A stretch of DNA of 64,000 bases from NCBI RefSeq assembly GCF_000473045.1, contig NZ_AXAY01000014.1, positions 62,192 to 126,191 of the forward strand. The letters are read 5' to 3'. Position 1 is the stretch's first letter, and each line of letters opens with the position of its first letter. Under the pieces are notes generated by a model. That model was not told where the DNA came from and did no database searches. It saw only the letters and a program-made list of their open reading frames with translations. Of the stretch, positions 45,619 to 54,052 are shown in pieces. A program made the position numbers and the translations under genes. This DNA is from Bradyrhizobium sp. WSM3983. GTDB taxonomy: Bacteria; Pseudomonadota; Alphaproteobacteria; Rhizobiales; Xanthobacteraceae.

Positions 45619-46650
45619 ATGCTGAAATACCTCGCTAAAATTTCGATGGATATTTTCCCCTCGGTGCTCGCGACGATCATCGGGGCCTACATCGTTAACC
45701 ACTACATCAACGCCAGGCCGGCGGCGGATACGCCAGCCGCGGTGGTGGCGCCTGCCGATGCCGGCAAGAACGGCAAGCCGGCCGATGTCGCCAATCTCCC
45801 GGCCCCCGGCGTCAAGGCCAAGGGCGTCTCCGAGAAGAGTCTTTCCGAGAAGAGCGCGTCGGACAAGCGGGCGGCCGAGAAGCCTGCCGAGACCAAGGCT
45901 GCCGAGACCAAGCCTGCCGAGACCAAGGCTACGGAGACCAAGGCTACGGAGACCAAGGCTGCGGACGAGGCTGCTTCGCGCGGCCGTACCCCGGCGCACG
46001 AGAAGGCGGTTGCCAAGTCGACCCCGGCAGCGCCCACCGCCGCCGCCCCGGTGGTGGAGGCCAATTCGGCGCCGGCTGCGGCTTCCCCGATCGTGACCCC
46101 CGACGCCAACGATCTGGCGCGAGCCGCCATCGAGCGCTTGCGCAAGTCGCCTGAGGGCAAGGCCGCTGAGAAGGCAGCCGAGGCGAAATCTACTGAAACC
46201 AAGCCTTCCGAAATCAGGCCTTCCGAAATCAAGCCTGCCGAGGCCAAGCCTGCCGAGGCCAAGGCGGCCGAGAGGACGCCGGAGCCTGCGGTGCAGGAAG
46301 CATCCCGGATGCCCGAGGCGCCCCGAATCGTCACTGCGGTGCCGTCGGGGCTGCGCCCGTTGCCGCCGCCGATCAATGTGTCGACGCCGTCACCCGACGC
46401 CTATGGAAATGGCGGCTCGTCGCAGGCAAATCCCCCCTACACGGCCTCGGTCGGCAGCGATAATCCGAATCGGCTGACGCCGCCCGCCGATATTCCGGTA
46501 CCTGTGATCGCGCCGCCGCTCGATCTGCGCGCCGATGCCGGCGCGACCGGACCCTTGCCGCGGCCCAAGACCAATGTCGCCGACGAAATGCTGTCGGGCA
46601 TGAAGTCGATGTTCCACGCGGTTCTGCCGAAGAGCGCCACCCCCGATTAA
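45619..46650 (+). CDS. Membrane-anchored repetitive Ala/Lys/Glu/Pro-rich protein
   Basis: A 343-residue protein. A single hydrophobic helix (residues about 8-30, ISMDIFPSVLATIIGAYIV) anchors it; the rest is low complexity. Residues about 88-115 are pentad repeats of the form (A/P/T)ETKA, and a second block at about 190-215 has SEIKP and AEAKP units. The DNA repeats in 15-base steps (GCCGAGACCAAGGCT). A Pro-rich C-terminal region ends with a short conserved-looking segment (NVADEMLSGMKSMFHAVLP). The composition suggests a periplasmic spacer or wall-spanning stalk. It has no recognised family. Confidence 0.72.
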   Translation: MLKYLAKISMDIFPSVLATIIGAYIVNHYINARPAADTPAAVVAPADAGKNGKPADVANLPAPGVKAKGVSEKSLSEKSASDKRAAEKPAETKAAETKPAETKATETKATETKAADEAASRGRTPAHEKAVAKSTPAAPTAAAPVVEANSAPAAASPIVTPDANDLARAAIERLRKSPEGKAAEKAAEAKSTETKPSEIRPSEIKPAEAKPAEAKAAERTPEPAVQEASRMPEAPRIVTAVPSGLRPLPPPINVSTPSPDAYGNGGSSQANPPYTASVGSDNPNRLTPPADIPVPVIAPPLDLRADAGATGPLPRPKTNVADEMLSGMKSMFHAVLPKSATPD

Positions 46651-46668
46651 GACGGCGCCTGCGCCGTC
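46651..46668. terminator. Hairpin between convergent genes
   Basis: GACGGCGC and GCGCCGTC form a tight stem with a two-base loop, directly after the stop codon of the repetitive protein gene and 13 bases before the end of the TPR lipoprotein gene. There is no T-run on either strand. Confidence 0.45.
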
Positions 46669-46680
46669 GTCCCGAGACCG

Positions 46681-47331
46681 TTAACCGCCGACGCGGGCCA
46701 GGCCGCTGCGGGCTGCGTCATCGCGTGGGCGCAACGCGACGGCCTTGTTGTAGGACGCCGCCGCCTTGGTCTTGTCCCCCAGCCGCTCATAGGCCTGTCC
46801 TCGTGTCGTCCAGACCTGAGCGTTGTGCGGATCGGCCTCTGCGGCCTCGTCGAGGTCGGCCGCAGCTTCCTTGACCTTGCCGATGGCGAGATAGCTGACG
46901 GCGCGGCCGAGCAGCGGTTCGGCCTTTTGCGGATTGAGCCCGCTCGCGGCCCCGAAATCGGCGATCGCGAAGTCGTGCTCGTTATTGCCTTGGTAGAGCA
47001 GGGCGCGGCCGTAGAGCGCCTGCGCATTGTAGGGATCGAGCGCGACGGCGCGATTGAACTCGTCGAGCGCTGCCTGCGTCTCGCCCGACTTGGCCAGGGC
47101 CTGGGCTTTTGCCGTGCGGGTCTGGGCCTCGGTGACATTGCCGGCGCTGACTGCGCTATCCGGGGCGGCAACCGCCTTGGGCGCTTCCTGCGGCTTCTCC
47201 TTCTCGGGCATCAGAGAGCCCAGATCGAAGGAGCAGCCGCACAGTGCGATCCCCATCAAGGTCAGCGCGAGCGGCTGGCGCCAGATCTGGCGTAGCCGCG
47301 CCAAGCCGGGCTCGGGGAAAGGGGAGGCCAT
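46681..47331 (-). CDS. TPR-repeat lipoprotein
   Basis: A 216-residue protein with a lipoprotein signal ending LCGC (lipidated Cys33). About four tetratricopeptide repeats follow from residue 70: AKAQALAKSGETQAALDEFNRAVALDPYN, ALYGRALLYQGNNEHDFAIADFG, LLGRAVSYLAIGKVKEAAADLDEA and VWTTRGQAYERLGDKTKAAASYNKA. It would be an envelope scaffold, similar in layout to NlpI/PilW-type lipoproteins. Its partner is unknown. It follows rpsU on the same strand after a terminator. Confidence 0.88.
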   Translation of the reverse strand: MASPFPEPGLARLRQIWRQPLALTLMGIALCGCSFDLGSLMPEKEKPQEAPKAVAAPDSAVSAGNVTEAQTRTAKAQALAKSGETQAALDEFNRAVALDPYNAQALYGRALLYQGNNEHDFAIADFGAASGLNPQKAEPLLGRAVSYLAIGKVKEAAADLDEAAEADPHNAQVWTTRGQAYERLGDKTKAAASYNKAVALRPRDDAARSGLARVGG

Positions 47332-47394
47332 CTACGGTTCGCTCGCGCGCTGGTGCCGCATCTGTAGTGCCCCGTCCCAGAAAGGCACCGCTCA

Positions 47395-47425
47395 CAAAAT
47401 AATAACGCGGGCCCGGGGCCCGCGT
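47395..47425 (-). terminator. Rho-independent terminator after rpsU
   Basis: Read on the minus strand, ACGCGGGCCC pairs with GGGCCCGCGT and is followed by TATTATTTTG. It begins about 34 bases after the rpsU stop codon. Confidence 0.88.
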
Positions 47426-47458
47426 CATCGAAACCTCAGTCTTGCAATGTCGGCAAGA

Positions 47459-47767
47459 TCAGCGCGGTCCGCGCGGACCTGCACCAGCACCAGCGCCTGG
47501 GCCGCCGCGGCCGCCACGATCACCACCGGGACCTGCGCCGAACACCGGCTTCGGCTTCATCGGCAGCAGGCCTTCGCGCTGCAGCTTCTTGCGGGCCAGC
47601 TTGCGCGCACGGCGCACTGCTTCGGCCTTTTCGCGGGCCTTCTTCTCGGAGGGCTTCTCGTAGTGACCGCGGAGCTTCATCTCGCGGAAAATCCCCTCGC
47701 GCTGCATCTTCTTCTTCAGCGCCTTAAGGGCTTGGTCGACATTGTTATCGCGAACGAGAACCTGCAC
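47459..47767 (-). CDS. rpsU: 30S ribosomal protein S21, extended C-terminus
   Basis: A 102-residue protein. The first 70 residues are canonical S21: VLVRDNNVDQALKALKKKMQREGIFREMK, then HYEKPSEKKAREKAEAVRRARKLARKK. The remaining 30 residues are a Gly/Pro/Arg-rich tail (PKPVFGAGPGGDRGGRGG and on), absent from E. coli S21 (71 residues) but familiar in Bradyrhizobium. S21 sits at the 3' end of 16S rRNA near the anti-Shine-Dalgarno. A terminator follows. Confidence 0.96.
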   Translation of the reverse strand: MQVLVRDNNVDQALKALKKKMQREGIFREMKLRGHYEKPSEKKAREKAEAVRRARKLARKKLQREGLLPMKPKPVFGAGPGGDRGGRGGPGAGAGAGPRGPR

Positions 47768-48027
47768 GCGGCATCCTCTTCAGTGGATCGGATTTGAATT
47801 CTGGTAAGTCTAAGGGGATGGCGAAACGCCCGGCCCTTAACCTTGAGGGCGCGGATGTATCAGACAAAACCCGGTATGTCCACCTGCCAAGTGGGGTCGC
47901 GGGCCAAGTTCAGCCATTAAATGCGGCGAAAATGTTATCTCGCGGCCGCGATTTGGGAGATTTGGCGCCAAGACGGGGGTCGCGACGGACATAGTTCCGG
48001 AATCTTTGAAATCAGGGGAGACGCCAC

Positions 48028-48750
48028 ATGGACATGAAGAAATATGCTGCCGAGGCCATCGGCACGTTCTGGCTCACATTCGCAGGCTGCGGCAGCGCGG
48101 TCATCGCGGCCGGCTTTCCGCAGGTCGGCATCGGTCTGGTCGGCGTGTCCCTGGCCTTCGGCTTGAGCGTGGTCACCATGGCCTACGCGATCGGCCATAT
48201 CTCGGGCTGCCATCTCAACCCGGCCGTCACGGTCGGCCTTGCCGCCGGCGGGCGCTTTCCGGCAGGCCAGATCCTGCCTTACGTGATCGCGCAGGTCTGC
48301 GGTGCGATCGTCGCAGCCGAACTGCTCTATGTGATCGCCAGCGGCGCGCCCGGATTCGACGTCACCAAGGGCTTTGCCTCCAACGGCTATGCCGCGCATT
48401 CGCCCGGCCAGTACAGCATGGTCGTCTGCTTCGTCACCGAGGTGGTGATGACCATGATGTTCCTGTTCGTCATCATGGGCTCGACTCATGGCCGTGCGCC
48501 CGCGGGCTTTGCGCCACTTGCGATCGGACTCGCGCTGGTGATGATCCATCTCGTCAGCATCCCCGTCACCAACACCTCGGTGAACCCGGCGCGCAGCACC
48601 GGTCCCGCGCTGTTCGTCGGCAGCTGGGCGCTGTCGCAGCTCTGGCTGTTCTGGGTCGCACCGTTGATCGGCGGCACGCTGGGCGGGGTGATCTATCGCT
48701 GGCTCAGCGAGGAGCCCTCTGGCGTCGTCGCGGGCGTGAAGACGGCTTAG
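48028..48750 (+). CDS. aqpZ: Aquaporin Z
   Basis: A 240-residue water channel with six membrane helices and two half-helices. The NPA motifs are HLNPAVT (Asn64) and SVNPARS (Asn186). The selectivity filter carries a His in VMIHLVSIPVTNTS and the Arg of the second NPA, as in AqpZ rather than glycerol facilitators. ATG 48028 follows AGGGGAGACGCC. The 260-base gap upstream also holds the rpsU promoter. Confidence 0.96.
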   Translation: MDMKKYAAEAIGTFWLTFAGCGSAVIAAGFPQVGIGLVGVSLAFGLSVVTMAYAIGHISGCHLNPAVTVGLAAGGRFPAGQILPYVIAQVCGAIVAAELLYVIASGAPGFDVTKGFASNGYAAHSPGQYSMVVCFVTEVVMTMMFLFVIMGSTHGRAPAGFAPLAIGLALVMIHLVSIPVTNTSVNPARSTGPALFVGSWALSQLWLFWVAPLIGGTLGGVIYRWLSEEPSGVVAGVKTA

Positions 48751-48842
48751 AGCGGTTTCGAGCGAAGTGGATACCGGTTCGCGTAAAGAAAACGCGTCAA
48801 AACAAAAACTCCAAAAAGCGGATCGCAGCTTTTGCTGCGGTC
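48751..48842. repeat. Dispersed intergenic element with terminal hairpin
   Basis: After aqpZ comes a stretch beginning AGAGCGGTTTCGAGCGAAG and continuing GTGGATACCGGTTCGCG...AAACGCGTCAAAAC, a sequence I recognise as widespread between genes in Bradyrhizobium. It ends in a GATCGCAGC/GCTGCGGTC hairpin with a TTTT loop that may serve both convergent genes. Confidence 0.6.
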
Positions 48843-48845
48843 CCC

Positions 48846-49952
48846 TCACTTGCTTTTTGAAGGCCTGACTTCGGTGACGTGGCCCATCTTGCGGCCGGGG
48901 CGCGGCGCGCCCTTGCCGTAAATGTGCACGGTCGCGCCGGGCACGCTCAGCCAGGTCTCGTAATCGCTGATCTCGTCGCCGATCAGATTGGTCATGGTGA
49001 CGACGTCACCGTGACGTACGGGCTTGCCGAGCGGCCAGCCGGCAATGGCGCGGATATGCTGCTCGAACTGGGAGACCGACGCGCCGTCGAGCGTCCAGTG
49101 TCCTGAATTGTGCACGCGCGGAGCGATCTCGTTGACCAGCACCTTCGATCCGCCGCCGTTCGCGAGCACGAACATCTCCACGGCGAGCACGCCGACATAG
49201 TCGAGCGCGGTCGCGATCTTGCCGGCGATGCTGCGCGCCTCTTCGGCCAGCGCATCCGGGATCAGCGCGGGCGCGCGGGAAATCTTCAGGATGTGGTCGC
49301 GATGCTCGTTCTCGGTGACGTCGAAGCATTCGACCTGACCTGCGACCGAGCGTGCCGCAATCACGGAGATCTCGCGCTCGAACGGCACGAAGGCTTCCAG
49401 GATCGCCGATTTGGTGGCGAGGCTGGTCCAGACCTTCGCGATGTCGTCGCCCTCGCGGATGATGGCCTGGCCCTTGCCGTCATAGCCGAAGCGGCGGGTC
49501 TTCAGCACGGCGGGAAGGCCGATCCTGGCGATCGCCTCGCGCAACGATGCGACCGAGGTGACGTCGGCGTAAGCGGCGGTGCCGATGCCGAGCCGGCTCA
49601 CGAAGTCCTTCTCGGCGAGGCGGTCCTGGGTGGTCTCGAGGATCTTGCGATTGGGCAGCACCGGGCGGCGTGCGTCCAGCACCATGGCGGCAGCGGCCGG
49701 CACGTTCTCGAATTCGTAGGTGATCACGTCGACGTCGTGGGCGAACAGCTCGAGCGCCTCGACATCGGCATATTCTGCGCAGGTCGCGTTCAGCACGACG
49801 TCGAAGGCCGGCGAATCCGGATCGGGCGAGAACACCTGGCAGCGCAGGCCGAGCCGTGCCGCGGCCATGGCCAGCATCCGACCGAGTTGTCCGCCGCCGA
49901 GGATTCCGATGGTGTCGCCGGGCTTCAGCTTCACCTGCTTCGCGTCAGTCAC
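48846..49952 (-). CDS. purK: N5-carboxyaminoimidazole ribonucleotide synthase PurK
   Basis: A 368-residue ATP-grasp enzyme of purine synthesis. It converts AIR, bicarbonate and ATP to N5-CAIR. The start GDTIGILGGGQLGRMLAMAAARLG, the FENVPAAA segment, KTRRFGYDGKGQ, AFVPFEREISVI and the metal-binding NEIAPRVHNSGHWTLDGASVSQFEQH are all characteristic. Its ATG overlaps the purE stop by four bases, so translation is coupled. Confidence 0.97.
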   Translation of the reverse strand: MTDAKQVKLKPGDTIGILGGGQLGRMLAMAAARLGLRCQVFSPDPDSPAFDVVLNATCAEYADVEALELFAHDVDVITYEFENVPAAAAMVLDARRPVLPNRKILETTQDRLAEKDFVSRLGIGTAAYADVTSVASLREAIARIGLPAVLKTRRFGYDGKGQAIIREGDDIAKVWTSLATKSAILEAFVPFEREISVIAARSVAGQVECFDVTENEHRDHILKISRAPALIPDALAEEARSIAGKIATALDYVGVLAVEMFVLANGGGSKVLVNEIAPRVHNSGHWTLDGASVSQFEQHIRAIAGWPLGKPVRHGDVVTMTNLIGDEISDYETWLSVPGATVHIYGKGAPRPGRKMGHVTEVRPSKSK

Positions 49953-50437
49953 GCCTTGTCCTCCGGGCGCTCGGCGACCGCCTCGGTCTGCGCCTTGCGC
50001 CAGGCGGCGAGGCGGTCGGACAGCGCCGGATCGGACAGCGCCAGCACGGATGCCGCGAGCAGCGCCGCGTTGATCGCGCCCGCCTTGCCGATCGCGAGCG
50101 TCCCGACCGGAATGCCGGCGGGCATCTGAACAATCGAATAGAGCGAATCGATGCCCTTGAGTGTCCTGGACTCGACGGGCACGCCGAACACCGGCAGTTC
50201 CGTCAGCGCCGCGGCCATGCCGGGCAGATGCGCGGCGCCGCCGGCACCGGCGATGATGACCTTGAACCCGGCGGCCTTGGCGCCCCTGGCGAAACTAAAC
50301 AGCCGGTCGGGGGTGCGGTGTGCCGAAACGATGCGGGTGTCGGAGGTGACGCCAAGCGCTGTGAGTGTGTCGGCGGCGTGCCGCATCGTCTCCCAGTCCG
50401 ACTGGCTTCCCATGATGATGGCGATCGGCGCGGTCAT
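49949..50437 (-). CDS. purE: N5-CAIR mutase PurE
   Basis: A 162-residue class I PurE. It moves the carboxyl group of N5-CAIR to form CAIR. The phosphate-binding IIMGSQSDWETM (residues 8-18), the catalytic SAHRTPDR with His40, and AGGAAHLPGMAAALT are conserved. It is the first gene of the purEK operon and is divergent from the diguanylate cyclase gene. Confidence 0.98.
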   Translation of the reverse strand: MTAPIAIIMGSQSDWETMRHAADTLTALGVTSDTRIVSAHRTPDRLFSFARGAKAAGFKVIIAGAGGAAHLPGMAAALTELPVFGVPVESRTLKGIDSLYSIVQMPAGIPVGTLAIGKAGAINAALLAASVLALSDPALSDRLAAWRKAQTEAVAERPEDKA

Positions 50438-50524
50438 GACGTCAATTGTGCTCGAAAAACAGAAAGATAGGCCAGATTAACGGTTCCGGCCGGCGGCTCG
50501 CAAGGCGGTGGCAAGGAGAAGGGA

Positions 50525-51298
50525 ATGCACTATCCTGTCTTGGTGAATCCCCGCAAGCCTTCATTGAGCAGGATGCCCATGAAGAAACCAAAAAGGGCGA
50601 CCGCTGCGAAGGTCAAAAAAGGCCGAAAAACCAGCGGGAGCCGAACGAAAACTACACCCAAACGGTCCGCGGCTGCGGCGCCGCGCCGCGCGCCCGCAGC
50701 CCGCGCTGCAACCAGCAAGGACACCAGCAAGGCGACCATCCGCGGCCTGCGGACCAAGCTCACGCAGGCGCTGCGGCGCGTCGCCGAGCTCGAGGCTGTG
50801 GCCGACACCGATTTCCTGCTGGACATACCCAACCGGCGCGGCTTCGAGCGCGAGCTCCAGCGCGCCGTCGCCTACATGAAGCGCTACCGCGCCAGCGGCG
50901 CGCTGATCGTGCTCGACGTCGACCGGCTGAAGCCGATCAATGATTCCTTCGGCCATGCCGCGGGCGACGAGGTGCTCAAGGCGATCGCTGCGACGTTGAC
51001 GCGGCAGATCCGCGCCTCCGACGTGGTCGGCCGTCTCGGCGGCGACGAGTTTGCCTTGCTGTTGTGGAATCTCAGCGAGACCGACGCCAAGGCGAAGGCC
51101 GTCATCTTCGAGCAGGCGATCGACGATTTGTCGTTCACCTTTCGCGGCCAGCACGTGTCCGCGGGCGCCTCCGCCGGTGTTGCGCTGCTCGGCGCGCAGT
51201 CCGACGCCGTCCGCGCACTGGAGGAGGCCGACGCCGCCATGTATGTGCGCAAGGCGCATCGGCGGCACGAGCCGCGGATCAGGCTCGTGAGCAGCTGA
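50525..51298 (+). CDS. Soluble diguanylate cyclase with basic N-terminal tail
   Basis: A 257-residue protein. Residues 17-65 are strongly basic (KKPKRATAAKVKKGRK and Arg/Ala repeats). A short coiled segment leads into a GGDEF domain (about 95-255) with GGDEF at 172-176, the RASD inhibitory I-site five residues before it, and VLDVDRLKPINDSFGHAAGDEVL. It should make c-di-GMP with product inhibition. No sensor domain or membrane segment is seen; the basic tail might place it on nucleic acid or the membrane. AAGGAGAAGGG before ATG 50525 supports the long form. Confidence 0.88.
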   Translation: MHYPVLVNPRKPSLSRMPMKKPKRATAAKVKKGRKTSGSRTKTTPKRSAAAAPRRAPAARAATSKDTSKATIRGLRTKLTQALRRVAELEAVADTDFLLDIPNRRGFERELQRAVAYMKRYRASGALIVLDVDRLKPINDSFGHAAGDEVLKAIAATLTRQIRASDVVGRLGGDEFALLLWNLSETDAKAKAVIFEQAIDDLSFTFRGQHVSAGASAGVALLGAQSDAVRALEEADAAMYVRKAHRRHEPRIRLVSS

Positions 51299-51300
51299 TC

Positions 51301-51552
51301 CTACAGTGTCGCAAGGTCTTCCGGCACGTTGCCGAATTTGCGCAGTAGCGTGGCGTCGCCGAATTCGCCGGTCATGGGATCGCCGCTGCGGCTGAACGCG
51401 ACCGCGCCGATATGGCCGGCACCTTGCGCCATCGCCTCGGCGCGCCGCAATGCGGCTGTCGAGCTCTGGCATTCCTCTGCGGCGCCCGCGACAGGCGATC
51501 CGTCGGCATCGATCAGGAAGGGCATTGCAACGTAGTAGGTCACGTCCGACAT
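51301..51552 (-). CDS. Small conserved hypothetical protein
   Basis: An 83-residue soluble protein starting MSDVTYYVAMPFLIDADGSPVAG. The middle (STAALRRAEAMAQGAGHIGAVAFSRSGDP) resembles short proteins common in Bradyrhizobium with no known role. CCGGAGCAACGCC before ATG 51552 is an acceptable ribosome site. It follows another minus-strand small gene by 22 bases and ends two bases past the diguanylate cyclase gene, convergent with it. Confidence 0.65.
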   Translation of the reverse strand: MSDVTYYVAMPFLIDADGSPVAGAAEECQSSTAALRRAEAMAQGAGHIGAVAFSRSGDPMTGEFGDATLLRKFGNVPEDLATL

Positions 51553-51574
51553 GGCGTTGCTCCGGTGATCAAAA

Positions 51575-51805
51575 CTAGGCGGTGCTGCTCTTGCCCCGCG
51601 TCCAGCTGCGCGAGGTCTCGGGAATGCAGCCGGCCGAAATCGCTGCCTGCAGCTCTTCCAGTTCGGCCTCCAGATATTCGTTGGCCATGATCAGCGCCTT
51701 GATGGTGCTGCGCAGATTGCCGTCGCACATCTTGATCGCCTGATCGCAGGCTTGTTCATAATAGCTGTTGTCGAGAAGGGCGGGGACTGACATCTGCGCT
51801 GTCAT
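51575..51805 (-). CDS. Small helical hypothetical protein
   Basis: A 76-residue protein, mostly helical: NSYYEQACDQAIKMCDGNLRSTIKALIMANEYLEAELEELQAAI. Two Cys residues lie near positions 19 and 27. AAGGA lies 11 bases before ATG 51805. The family is unknown to me. It is probably cotranscribed with the 83-residue gene downstream. Confidence 0.68.
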   Translation of the reverse strand: MTAQMSVPALLDNSYYEQACDQAIKMCDGNLRSTIKALIMANEYLEAELEELQAAISAGCIPETSRSWTRGKSSTA

Positions 51806-51915
51806 TGCGTGTTGTCCTTGGCGTTTCCTGGAGCATCGGGGGTGGGATAGATGTTCCTATTTTGTTCTTTTTGAGTCAAGCGGATTCGCGCGCAGCAATC
51901 CGCAGCCGCTGTGGG

Positions 51916-52122
51916 TCAAGCGATAATATCGGGCGTGATCTGGTCTTCGATGAAGGCGATACGGTCGCGCAACAACAGCTTGCGCTTCTTCAACCGCTGT
52001 AACCGCAATAGGTCGGGGGCGGGCGATTGATGCAGTGCATCGATCGCCGCATCGAGATCTCGGTGTTCCTGCTGCAACCGGGTGAGCTCGGCTTCGAGCT
52101 CACGCTCGTCTTCATTGGTCAT
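51916..52122 (-). CDS. YdcH-like protein (DUF465), copy 1
   Basis: A 68-residue coiled-coil protein with the DUF465 pattern: LEAELTRLQQEHRDLDAAIDAL, then LLRLQRLKKRKLLLRDRIAFIEDQI. Its function is unknown in all bacteria; the fold is a short helical hairpin. ATG 52122 is chosen because the family begins there; the open frame upstream (to 52281) reads unlike protein. It is divergent from copy 2. Confidence 0.88.
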   Translation of the reverse strand: MTNEDERELEAELTRLQQEHRDLDAAIDALHQSPAPDLLRLQRLKKRKLLLRDRIAFIEDQITPDIIA

Positions 52123-52450
52123 GTTTGCGGTGGCCGAAAACCGATAGGCTGAGATTAAGGCTGTGGATGCCCTGTGGAAATTATCGTCCTTGCGCGGCGT
52201 GATCGCAAGCGATCTGCGACCTCCACGCACCGCTCCCTCGCAAGATATTTCCAACGATTCGCAGCAGTGTCGCGCAAGCACGTTGATATCATGGATTTTT
52301 CGTCGAGTGGTTCCTTACTCACGGTTCGTTACATATGAATTTTCAAAAATGACGGTGCGACGACGGATACCCATCGACAGAACGAATCGGTGATGTACAC
52401 TTCTTCGTCCGGATCGAATCCAAGGTTCACCCCTACCGAGGAGGTTTCGA
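52123..52450. other. Divergent promoter region between two DUF465 genes
   Basis: This 328-base gap must drive both small genes. The part at 52290-52350 is AT-rich (for example TACATATGAATTTTCAAAAATG). I see no palindrome longer than six bases and no additional gene. Confidence 0.45.
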
Positions 52451-52633
52451 ATGACAATTCAGGCACATCTGGTTGAATTGGAACGGAAGCACAAAACTCT
52501 CGAAAACGAATTGCACGACGCTCTCGTGCACCTTTCAACAGACGACCTGCAAATTGTTGAGTTGAAGCGCCGGAAATTGATGGTCAAGGACCAGATCGAG
52601 CGTCTGAAGCACACCGGCGACACGCTTCACTAG
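52451..52633 (+). CDS. YdcH-like protein (DUF465), copy 2
   Basis: A 60-residue protein starting MTIQAHLVELERKHKTLENEL, then LQIVELKRRKLMVKDQIERLK, the DUF465 helical hairpin. The excellent ribosome site GAGGAGG lies seven bases before ATG 52451. It shares the LKxRKLxxxDxIxxL core with copy 1. Confidence 0.9.
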   Translation: MTIQAHLVELERKHKTLENELHDALVHLSTDDLQIVELKRRKLMVKDQIERLKHTGDTLH

Positions 52634-52743
52634 TAACCCCCGAAACAGCGTAGAGTTGATCGTACCCTTTCAGGCATGGGTGAAAGCGCTTGCGCTCATC
52701 CCTGCCGTAAGGTGCGCACCGCGCAATGATCGTTGCGCGGCGT

Positions 52744-53847
52744 CTAGAGTCCTGCGAGCTCCGCGACGTGGTCTGCGATCGCGAGCGACGACGTCAGTCC
52801 CGGCGATTCGATACCGAACAGATTAATCAGGCCCGCGACGCCATGGTCGCGCGGTCCCTGCATCAAGAAATCCTGCGTGGCCACCGCCGGCGGCACGATC
52901 TTCGGACGGATGCCCGAATAGCTCGGCATCAGCGCACCATCGGGAAGCGTTGGCCAGTATTTGCGGATCGCCGGATAGAAGCGCTCGGCGCGCGACGGAT
53001 CGACCTCATAGTCGATCGTCTCGATCCATTCGACGTCGGGGCCAAAGCGCGCCTGTCCTGCCATGTCCAGCGTCAGATGCACACCGAGCCCGCCGGGTTC
53101 GGGCACGGGATAGATCAGGCGCGAGAACGGTGCGCGCGCGTTGCAGCTGAAATAGTTTCCCTTGGCGAGATAGGCCGGCGGAATCCGGTCAACCGGCATG
53201 CCGTCGATGTGCCGTGCCACCGTCGTCGCCGAAAGCCCGGCGGCGTTGACGAGCAGGCCGCATTGCAGCGTCATCGGCGCTTCGCCGCCGGCTTCGATCT
53301 CGATCATGCCGGCATCCGCCTTGGCGCGGATCAGCGGTGTGAGAAACGCAAAGGCCGCGCCCGCCTCCTCGGCCTCGCCGCGCAGCGAGAGCATGTAGGC
53401 GTGGCTGTCGATGATGCCGGTGGACGGCGAGAGCAGCGCGGCGTCGCAGGCCAGCGCCGGCTCCAGCGCGCGCGCGTCTTCGCCCGAGAGCAATTGCATG
53501 TCGAGCACGCCATTGGCTTCGGCATGCGCCTTGATCGATTGCAGCTTCTCGGTTTCCCTTGCATTGGTCGCGACGATCAGCTTGCCGCAGTTCTTGTGCG
53601 GGATGCCGCGCTCGCCGCAATAGCGGTAGAGCGCATGCTTGCCGCTGACGCACATGCGCGCCATCCAGCTTCCGGCGCGGTAATAGATTCCGGCATGGAT
53701 CACCTCGCTGTTGCGTGAGGAGGTGACGGTGCCGATCGCCTCGGCTTCCTCGAGCACGATCACTTCGCGCCCGGCCTGGGCCAGCTTCCGGGCCACCGCG
53801 AGCCCGACCACGCCGGCTCCGATGACGACGCAGTCGACCCTATCCAT
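52744..53847 (-). CDS. FAD-dependent oxidoreductase, L-2-hydroxyglutarate dehydrogenase-like
   Basis: A 367-residue DAO-fold flavoprotein. The FAD Rossmann motif is VVIGAGVVGLAVARKLAQAGREVIVLE. GTVTSSRNSEVIHAGIYYRAGSWMARMCVSGKHALYRYC is the LhgO-type second region, and later GLSATTVARHI, YLAKGNYFS and SGIRPKI follow. Enzymes of this type oxidise L-2-hydroxyglutarate to 2-oxoglutarate and pass electrons to the quinone pool; other 2-hydroxy acids are possible. It stands alone, divergent from the PAS-GGDEF-EAL gene. Confidence 0.85.
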   Translation of the reverse strand: MDRVDCVVIGAGVVGLAVARKLAQAGREVIVLEEAEAIGTVTSSRNSEVIHAGIYYRAGSWMARMCVSGKHALYRYCGERGIPHKNCGKLIVATNARETEKLQSIKAHAEANGVLDMQLLSGEDARALEPALACDAALLSPSTGIIDSHAYMLSLRGEAEEAGAAFAFLTPLIRAKADAGMIEIEAGGEAPMTLQCGLLVNAAGLSATTVARHIDGMPVDRIPPAYLAKGNYFSCNARAPFSRLIYPVPEPGGLGVHLTLDMAGQARFGPDVEWIETIDYEVDPSRAERFYPAIRKYWPTLPDGALMPSYSGIRPKIVPPAVATQDFLMQGPRDHGVAGLINLFGIESPGLTSSLAIADHVAELAGL

Positions 53848-54052
53848 GGTTGTGCAGAAGTCCCGCCGAAGTTGCCGATGGCGCTGGTTTGCCTGGGAAA
53901 CGCGCCGCGCGGGTGTTTTCCGTTAAGGAAGTATTTATCATGTCAGGGCAATTGCCGTATTTCGCGTCACATTTTTCTGTTGGACGTACAGGCGTTTACC
54001 CGATCCAAACCCGTGAAGCCAGACAATCCGCAGTTGAAATCGCGGGTGGCGG

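Noticed and set aside
47794..47994. A 66-codon frame between rpsU and aqpZ
   Set aside because: It fills the divergent promoter region, has no ribosome site and matches no family I know.
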